Origin: Larix kaempferi
Lineage: Eukaryota > Streptophyta > Pinopsida > Pinales > Pinaceae
DNA length: 64,000 nucleotides
Assembly (NCBI GenBank): GCA_027924585.1
Contig: BSBM01000372.1
Span: 36,778,501-36,842,500, forward strand
Direction of reading: 5' to 3'
Below the pieces are notes generated by a model. The model was given only the letters and a program-made list of their open reading frames with translations, did no database searches and was not told the DNA's origin. Shown piece by piece: positions 57,246 through 64,000 of the stretch (its first letter is position 1; each line of letters opens with the position of its first letter). The translations under genes were made by a program, and so were the position numbers.

Positions 57246-58375
57246 ATGTCTTACTATTATGATGAACCCTATGAGTACAATTCTTATGAGGAATATGCAG
57301 ATGCTTATGAGCAATATGAAGTAGAATGTGAATGGTACGAGGAAGAGGTGCTATCATGCAACACTTCTTACAATTTCAAGAGGAATTAAGATTATGATTA
57401 TGAACCTATGTATGATAAATATGAGTATGTCACGCCACCAAAGGATAGTGCTATGGATGAGTTACAAAGATGGAGAGAAAAATATAAAATCGTGCCCCAA
57501 CAATATCAATCATATCAAGAATATCTTGCTTTGAGTAAAAATACAAAAAAGCCATGTCTTTTGAAGACTATGCTGATTGGGTGTTGGGAAATAGACCCAA
57601 AAATGAAGATGTGGAGTTATTGAAGAAAGGTTTATGCCCTTCTTGTAAAATACATTGGAGAGAAAATCATGTGTGTGTGAATGAAAAGAGCAGTGAAATA
57701 TCTAAACCTTCAAAGAATGGATCTCTTTCCTATTGGATAAGAGGTTTTGGATTTTCTTCAAAAAGAGATTCCAAAGATATTGATCCTATGGAAAACAAGG
57801 GGCAAAATGAATCAGCTTGCTTGAAGGAACAAAAGGAAGAGACATCACAAGAGCATGAAGAAGATTCTATTGAAAATATTGAAGATCAATTTGAGACACA
57901 TTCTACCTTGGACATGAATCAAGGATCATCTACTGATGGATGCTTGAACTATGAAGGAGTAACTACTAATGGGTGCTCACACCTCTATGTTGGTGACATA
58001 GAGATCACTTTTGAAAGTGTTGCTGCAAGCCAAACTTCCATTAAACATGAAAATGAAGACCTTGTAACAATTGAAGAAGAAATAAGATCAACTTCCCCAT
58101 CACCACTTGAGCTTCATGAAGTTGGTCTAAGCAAGAAGGAAGAAGATGAGGAGATTCATTTGCAAGGTCCTCATTTTCTTGAAGGGTCCTTGAAAATGAC
58201 TGAAAAGAAGATCCAAGAGTCCCTTAGCATTCTCCATGACACTCAAGCATTGGTGTCAAATTCTTGTTGGAGAGCTACTCCATTGGAGGAAACATCCTTC
58301 CTTGAAGACATGGAAGAGATTCAAAGAGCAATGTGCCACATCAAAGGTAATTTCATGTCTTTGATTTTTTTATAG
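57246..58375 (+). pseudogene. Gag-like ORF of the long-LTR element
   Basis: Starts at ATG 57246 with a very Tyr/Glu-rich N-terminus (YYYDEPYEYNSYEEYADAYE). There is one stop near 57,387, continued in frame by DELQRWREKYKIVPQQYQSY, then a frameshift into the frame of 57554. The next part (MSFEDYADWVLGNRP) holds a CCHC-like cluster CPSCKIHWRENHVC, like the C..C.......H.C knuckle of Ty3/gypsy gag. The remainder is acidic and Ser-rich (KEEDEEIHLQGPHFLEG). The gypsy-gag link rests on this cluster and position only. Confidence 0.6.
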
Positions 58376-58382
58376 AAACCAT

Positions 58383-58817
58383 TTGTTTGAGCTTAATGAA
58401 TTGTTACATGATGCATACTTGAAGAATAATGAGAATATTCATAAACTCACAATTCCAAATGAGCAACTTCTTGAAAAGTTGCAAGATACTTGTTTTTCCT
58501 CCTATGTTTCAGATTGTCAAATGGTAGATTGTTTGGAGGATTCTCATGACATGGTGGATCATGAGAAATGTGGAAACCTGAATTTGTTTGATGTGTTTGA
58601 AGATGAACTTGAAGATATCCAAACACTTGATGTGGTGGAAGAGGAACTTGAATTGTCTCTTGATGAAGGTTATGCAATTTTTAAAGAAGAGCATGATTCC
58701 TCTACATTGGAACCAATCTATGACAAAGGTTTCACACTTTTGAAGGAGCTGCATGATACTACCCATATGGATACTTCCCATGAAACTTCTACACTTTTTT
58801 ATCATTTGGTGAATTAG
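58383..58817 (+). CDS. Unknown acidic ORF of the long-LTR element
   Basis: 144 codons, highly acidic (FEDELEDIQTLDVVEEELEL) with a likely coiled-coil beginning (NNENIHKLTIPNEQLLEKLQ). It is in a different frame from the preceding ORF, so either a separate ORF or the same protein after a frameshift. No known domain. TGA/TAG-free until 58,817. Confidence 0.5.
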   Translation: MFELNELLHDAYLKNNENIHKLTIPNEQLLEKLQDTCFSSYVSDCQMVDCLEDSHDMVDHEKCGNLNLFDVFEDELEDIQTLDVVEEELELSLDEGYAIFKEEHDSSTLEPIYDKGFTLLKELHDTTHMDTSHETSTLFYHLVN

Positions 58818-58843
58818 TTAATTCTCCTACATCCTACAAGTCC

Positions 58844-59656
58844 ATGTTTTGCAGCATTAGTCTCAATGAAGAATTGGTGAAAGGTTTCTTTTTTATGGTG
58901 CCACATGAGGAGTATGGAACTCCTAGATTTACTTTTTATGATGATATGGTTGGAGCAAATTCTTATTCACATTTGCAGCAGCATCCTTTGTCACTTTATG
59001 ATGATGCACATCTACATGGATGCGCATATGATATGCATTTGAGTCACTTGAAGACTCATGGTTTTTCTTGCTCAACACTTAATTCATTTGATGTTGAAGG
59101 AACTTCATCCAACACTTGGGTGAATAGATTTATGATTGGAGAACATTTTTGTTGGCATCCAAATACTTTGTTATATCTTTATGATTCTCACATTCAGGGA
59201 TGTATGGGTGCGACTTCTTTGAGTCATTTGAAGTCTCCTTGTTTTTTATGCTCCTTATTTGGTTTGGATTTTAGTGGAGATTCTTCATTCACTTCTTGGA
59301 TGAAAGAATACAAGGCTGATTGTTTTGATGCATCTTACATGTTTTTGGAGCAGCATTATAGGACATGGGATACTCACCCATTTCATTGGATCAGATTTTA
59401 TTGTTCACTCGATGCTTGTATGCACCTGGAAAATGGTGGTCTACTTACTTGGAGGTATAAGCACTTTCATGATTCTTTGATGAAGCACCTCCTTGATGTA
59501 CATTTTCATTATGTTGTTATGTACTTTGATGATATATATTTTGCACTCATGATGTTTGGAAGAATGCATACAAGAAAATGGGATCCAGGAATACTCTTAT
59601 CTAATGGTGTGGGTTGGAGAGCACTATTAATTGTTTGGGTGCAATACAAACAATAG
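58844..59656 (+). CDS. Unknown Cys/His-rich ORF with internal repeat, long-LTR element
   Basis: 270 codons, intact. It holds an internal duplication of about 48 residues: DAHLHGCAYDMHLSHLKTHG...TWVNRF and DSHIQGCMGATSLSHLKSPC...SWMKEY. Near the end is SLMKHLLDVHFHYVVMYFDD, which looks like the palm motif surroundings of a gypsy RT (..LM...L......VVYFDDI), but the other RT motifs are missing. So it is either an RT relic fused to another sequence or coincidence. Long and open despite about 5% LTR divergence. Confidence 0.55.
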   Translation: MFCSISLNEELVKGFFFMVPHEEYGTPRFTFYDDMVGANSYSHLQQHPLSLYDDAHLHGCAYDMHLSHLKTHGFSCSTLNSFDVEGTSSNTWVNRFMIGEHFCWHPNTLLYLYDSHIQGCMGATSLSHLKSPCFLCSLFGLDFSGDSSFTSWMKEYKADCFDASYMFLEQHYRTWDTHPFHWIRFYCSLDACMHLENGGLLTWRYKHFHDSLMKHLLDVHFHYVVMYFDDIYFALMMFGRMHTRKWDPGILLSNGVGWRALLIVWVQYKQ

Positions 59657-59923
59657 GACCCTAGAATAATTTTTATCTCATTGATTTCAAATTTTTTGGG
59701 GAAATAAGCAGTATGGGAGATGGATTTCCCACCTAATAAAGTGATTTTTATCAGAGTAGTGCAACAGCAAGCATGGTGGTTCCTCTCTAAAATCTTCATG
59801 GAAACTCAAAGACTCAAGGTTGGGCAATTGAATGGCAACTTAAAAGAATTATACAGAAAGCAGGTTCTTCAACACACATGTTTGAAATTGCTTGAGGACA
59901 AGCAATATTGGGAATGGAGGATT

Positions 59924-61950
59924 TGTCATGTCCCAAATTTGGCATTGTATCACAATGGCCTAATCACATTGGCCATATTCATGAGATTTTGTCAAATTGA
60001 TGTTAAGGGTCAAATAATTGCCAAGGAGGAAAATTACTAATTTCCTAGGTTTGGGGTGAAAGCTTTGGGATTTGGAATAAGGGGGATAATAAGTGATGTT
60101 TGAACATTAGTATGGAATAAATATTTAATAAATGAGATAAATAAATATATACAAGTGAAAATAAAAGTGGCATTTGATCATGAAGACACATGGAGGAAGT
60201 GGGACCCACATATGGCTAGATTTCCCCACTACACTTAGCACCATTCTCTCACCAATTTGAATTCAAGGTGAATGGTAACATACTTTGGGGATTTCAAAAG
60301 GTATTATTCATGGCATGACTCATCCAAGGTCGAAATATAGATGAAGATTAACTCCCATGGAAGATAAAGAGGCAATTTGGAGCTAGTGGGACACTTGGGC
60401 TAGATTCCCTAGCTCTATGACAACAATGATGAAGATGCTATGACACCTATGATACAAATCAGACCTGAAGGATGAAATATGACATATATGACATGTCAAA
60501 GCTAAATATAGCCTCCAAGAGGGCACTCAAGGGATTTAGGGAATCTAAGATGCTTCCACATGTGATTTGGTGGAAGTGGGAAACTAGGAATTGTTGTACA
60601 AGTGGCATTCTTTGGAATCTCTTCCCAAATTGAGTTAGAATGAGTTTCTTAGAAGGAATTATACCCATGGAGGAAATTATAATTTTATAAAAGTCATGAA
60701 CAAAGAATAATAGCATATTTTGATCATTTGTAGAATTTGCAATTGCATTTGTGAAGAGGGAGAGCTAGTGGATGACTAGTTTCTTGCCTTAGCCAATTTC
60801 GAGGGTGAAAGATTCTCATCCAAGTTGGTAATTGGAAAGGCCATTCAGACCTTTCATTTGGAGATTTAATGGAGTATTTATTTGCAGGTGTAAGCTATAG
60901 TGAAACTCATGGTTTCTTCTATTTCAACTCATTCCTTCAACCATTTCCAGTTTTGGTGGCATATTATTGATCCTTAAGGGAGGGTGTTTTTGGTGAGCTA
61001 TTGTACTCTTTGGGGGAGCTTCTAATGCCCCATTTATTTTGTAATATGAATTAAATACTCTTTTATTCACATCCAGAAAGTTTCAGGTCAAAATTCCAAG
61101 TAGAAATGTATAAATCTCATTTTTAATGAAAGAACAGTGTCATTTCCCCACTACCTTGTTGTGAACCAATGTAATGTTGATGGATTCGAATGGATAAGTA
61201 AAATACTGATGGTTTATTGATGAATGAAATTTTATTTATGTATTATATAAATTTAATGTTCATTTCTCAAGCATTTGAAGTCATTTTACTCGGTTTATTT
61301 ACATTTGGAGAAGATTTGGTGCCATTTCCCCCAAGGGTCGAACTAGTGATTTTTTATGTTGTTTGGGAGAGGTTTGGAACATAATTAATAACTAATTAAT
61401 GGTGAATTTGGGACATTAATAACATCCTTGAGACATCCCCTACCTCTGTTCATAAATTTGAGTGGGTTTGGAGACATTTGGGAAGCCATTTTCAGTACTT
61501 ACCCCAGGGGGATTTGAACCCCAAATTACTAGTAAAATTGCATACTTGGTCCAGAATATTAAGAGAGTTTGCAGAGGTATTTTGGTGGCCATATCTCATC
61601 CCTGAACATCATATTCAAGTCCTAATATCATTCATACACCTTCCTTGAATATTTAAAGGCATTTGGATTCATTTTGAGACCTAGAGACCAATACTAGTCA
61701 AAGGGAAATTACTAGTAAAGTTCCCTACATTGGCCAGAATCGAAAGAGGATTTGTAGAAGTATTTTAAAGGTCCAAAAGCATCCCTGAAGCACATATTTA
61801 TGTTCTAACATCATCCATATACCTTCTTTGAATATTTGGAAACAATTGGAGCAATTTGGGGACCTAGAGCTCAAAACTAGTCAAAGGTCTAACTAGGGAA
61901 AAAAGTGAAAATTTGTCATTGTTATAAAATTCCTAACAAGGGACATTACA
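59924..61950 (+). repeat. 3' LTR of the long-LTR element
   Basis: 2,027 bp; preceded by the purine-rich GGGAATGGAGGA just upstream. Confidence 0.93.
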
Positions 61951-61955
61951 ATACA

Positions 61956-62520
61956 TTATTCTATATATTGTATATATGTATATACTACGTAACTAGTAAT
62001 ATACACTAGTTACATACAATAGTAATATACACCAGTGCATATACCAATATATGCGCTGGTGTATATACCAATATATATAACAATGTATATATGAGTATAT
62101 ACACCAGTATATACACTATAATGTGTAAACCAGTATATACACCAATGTATAACTAGTGTATACACTAGTGTGTATACAAGTATAGGCACTAGTGTATATA
62201 CAAGTGTATACACTAGTGTATATTACTAATGTAGTGTATAGCAAGAGTATATACACTATATATACACTTGTGTGTTTACTAGTATACAATAGTGTAAATA
62301 CCAGTTTTTATATCAATGTATAAACCAGTGCATGTATAATATATACACCTAGTATATACTGGTGTATACATCGATATTGTGTATATACCAGTATATAAAC
62401 TAGTGTGTATTACTAGTGTATACATGGGTATACTAGTGTATATAACAGTTTATACACCAGTCTATACACGAGTGTATATATTAGTATATACACTAGTGTA
62501 TATACCAATATATAACAATA
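61956..62520. repeat. GTATATACTAGT-type array, right part
   Basis: Continuation of the 53.56-54.45 kb array beyond the LTR element, same 12-bp units (TATACACTAGTGTATATACC). Ends at the inverted junction sequence. Confidence 0.9.
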
Positions 62521-62580
62521 GTAGTTTATGAAGCTTGTGCAATTTATCAAGTTGTTTAAGAATGTGAATATTTGAACCAA
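62521..62580 (-). repeat. Junction sequence bordering the array, right inverted copy
   Basis: Plus strand TATGAAGCTTGTGCAATTTA then TCAAGTTG, the reverse complement of the left junction (CAACTTGATAAATTGCAC, then GAGCTTCATA). Confidence 0.8.
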
Positions 62581-62708
62581 TATAGAAACAATGAGTATGG
62601 GGATAATAATGATAACAACAATGAGCATGGGGATGATGATAGTGACAATGAGCACGAGGGAGACAATGTTGACAATGGGAATGAGGATGAGGATGGTGAT
62701 GGTGACAC
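62581..62708 (+). repeat. Purine-rich GATAAT/GATGAG minisatellite
   Basis: Degenerate units such as AATGAGCATGGGGATGATGA and GAGGATGAGGATGGTGATGG. The Asp/Asn-rich open frame is a by-product. Confidence 0.7.
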
Positions 62709-62980
62709 GTGTATATACACTAGTGCATACGAGGTATGTACATTGTTGTATATACTAGGTATATACATTAGTGTATATACTCATATGTATATTCTAGTGC
62801 TTATACACTAGGCATATAGGCATACATTAGTGTATATATTCTAGTGCATATATTCTAGTGTAGACACACCAGTTCATATTCTAATGTATATAAAAATACT
62901 TGGCACACTATATATGTGCCTCTATATATGCACATATATGAAATCACTTCTATATATGCACATATGCAAAAGGATCTTCC

Positions 62981-63036
<56 letters not shown>

Positions 63037-63050
63037 GGAAGTTATTCCAT
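62709..63050. repeat. More TATAC-type units and a (TG)n microsatellite
   Basis: Scattered GTATATAC-type words to about 62,900, CATATATGCACATAT words to 62,970, then (AT)n followed by (GT)17 or so at 62,994-63,028. Confidence 0.8.
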
Positions 63051-64000
63051 GCACCTTCTTTCCATAAGCTTCCACGGGGGCTTCACTCAATAAACCGTTG
63101 TCATAGAACGTTCGTTCGTGGCATATAAAACAATACCCCTACTTTCACTAAATATTGGAAAATGCCTTCCAAAATTGTTTTTTTAACCCCCTCCCAATAT
63201 GCCTTCCCAATTTAAAAAAACCCTATTTTCACTAGATATTGTATGTATCAATTTTTTCATTAAAATTTTTTATACCCCTTTATATTTCTACCTAGTATAT
63301 TGATATGATACCCCTCTTATGACCCCACATGCATTCTACAATGCACCTTGCTTCTTTCAATGTATATTGTGGATGCACATTACTTCACCCACAATGCAAT
63401 TACTCAACCACATATCATTATGATTTGCAACATCTAATGGTCTAATGAAGAAATAGGAGATCACTTCTTGTATGTCACTAGGACCTGTAACAAGCTCTAG
63501 GAGGCTGACTAAACCTCCCAAGGCCTATAATAAGCACGAGTGGTTGGGTATTCAAGCCCCCAAGGCCTATCAAGGGCCTATAACAAGCCCTGGAGGCTTA
63601 AAGCCTCCCAAGGCTATTGGTAACAACTATATGAGTGTTATTGGTAACAATTGGTTGTCAATAACCACTATCTATTGACTATGATCGACTGGAAACCCAC
63701 TTCATCACGAAACCCCTAGCCTCAAGCATGCCTTAAGACACGATTTCCCTGCGTACTAGTAAGCCCGAGCCTTGCCTCAACCCGATTTCTCATCCGGCCG
63801 TGATCCCTCCATCTCCATTTGGTGGATATTTGTCAACCCGCCCATATGAAAAAGACCCCAAAGTATTTTTGTATTGTTACATTAAATATAAAAAAACCCT
63901 TTGCCCTTTAATATATAAGCAATATAATTTTTAGGTTTTCATGAATATGTAATACCGCAATATGAATGAACGTGGTGTGATATTGCCTTCTAGTGAGGCC
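63051..64000. other. Unannotated right end
   Basis: AT-rich; at 63,478-63,625 three imperfect repeats of CCTCCCAAGGCCTAT(A/C) give some internal structure. No gene recognised. Confidence 0.55.

Larger units (their letters stand above)
55152..61950 (+). mobile_element. Long-LTR retrotransposon without recognisable RT or integrase
   Basis: Two 2,027-bp LTRs (55152-57178, 59924-61950) begin TGTCATGTCCC and end GGGACATTACA, imperfect inverted ends. A perfect target duplication ATACA (55147-55151, 61951-55955 in order; right copy at 61951-61955) shows insertion into the GTATATAC array. The primer site starts at 57180. The 2.75-kb interior holds a gag-like ORF and two unknown ORFs, but no protease, RT, RNase H or integrase that I can see. 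So it depends on another element in trans. By eye about 15 differences in the first ~290 bp of the LTRs (about 5%). The frames are interrupted by stops and frameshifts. Confidence 0.93.

Noticed and set aside
59509-59656. Calling a reverse transcriptase from YFDD alone
   Set aside because: The other RT motifs are missing upstream and downstream; kept only as a finding.
62572-62811. Asp/Asn-rich acidic ORF
   Set aside because: Simple-sequence translation of the GATAAT/GATGAG minisatellite.

Overview
The window looks like nuclear DNA of a seed plant with a very large, repeat-dominated genome. A gymnosperm is my best guess, but that is inference. The evidence is low overall G+C, plant-type LTR retrotransposons (Ty1/copia and Ty3/gypsy with tRNA-Met-type primer binding sites), an L1-like LINE with a terminal RNase H, a plant-type SDH2 (succinate dehydrogenase iron-sulfur) fragment, GT-AG introns and long AT-rich spacers. 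I see no intact host gene; every recognisable coding segment is an element, a retrocopy or a broken gene. ORF starts were judged by homology, because several open frames begin at non-ATG codons. 

Region by region. 1-1.9 kb: broken copy of an unrecognised multi-exon gene. 1.9-3.5 kb: LINE remnant. 3.5-4.64 kb: a 17-bp tandem array followed by an array of the palindrome CCTCGATCGAGG. 4.8-7.1 kb: AT-rich spacer. 7.4-8.4 kb (minus): unrecognised broken ORF. 8.7-10.7 kb (plus): a second copy of the 1-1.9 kb gene family. 13.8-20.4 kb (minus): a four-exon, broken gene for a DDE-like transposase with the motifs DGCAGQFK and HGKGEHDG. Its first intron contains one retrocopy (17.5-18.7 kb), and a second retrocopy (20.45-21.70 kb) sits 77 bp upstream of its ATG. 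The second retrocopy carries part of an SDH2 cDNA; both share a 3' tail and both have about 16-bp target-site duplications. 22.1-22.3 kb: second CCTCGATCGAGG array. 23.1-27.7 kb: large 17-bp array with a higher-order period near 2.68 kb. 28.6-28.95 kb: exact 187-bp tandem duplication. 31.1-32.45 kb: gypsy integrase tail plus a candidate LTR. 

35,689-42,609 is a Ty1/copia element (minus strand, 582-bp LTRs). Three bases beyond its duplicated target site begins the target duplication of an internally deleted Ty3/gypsy element (42,618-45,603, TSD TGAAC). 45.6-52.0 kb is AT-rich and almost featureless. 52.0-53.5 kb is a 1.4-kb purine-rich strand. From 53.56 to 62.52 kb lies an array of the self-complementary 12-mer GTATATACTAGT, bounded at both ends by the same junction sequence in inverted orientation. 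It was split by an LTR element (55,152-61,950, 2,027-bp LTRs, TSD ATACA) that encodes gag-like and unknown acidic proteins but no recognisable reverse transcriptase or integrase. The rest is microsatellites and AT-rich DNA. 

The most interesting items are the DG-QFK / HGKG transposase gene and its possible partner gene, the pair of chimeric retrocopies sharing a 3' tail (one with SDH2), the RT-less long-LTR element, and the two unrelated satellite families whose units are self-complementary.
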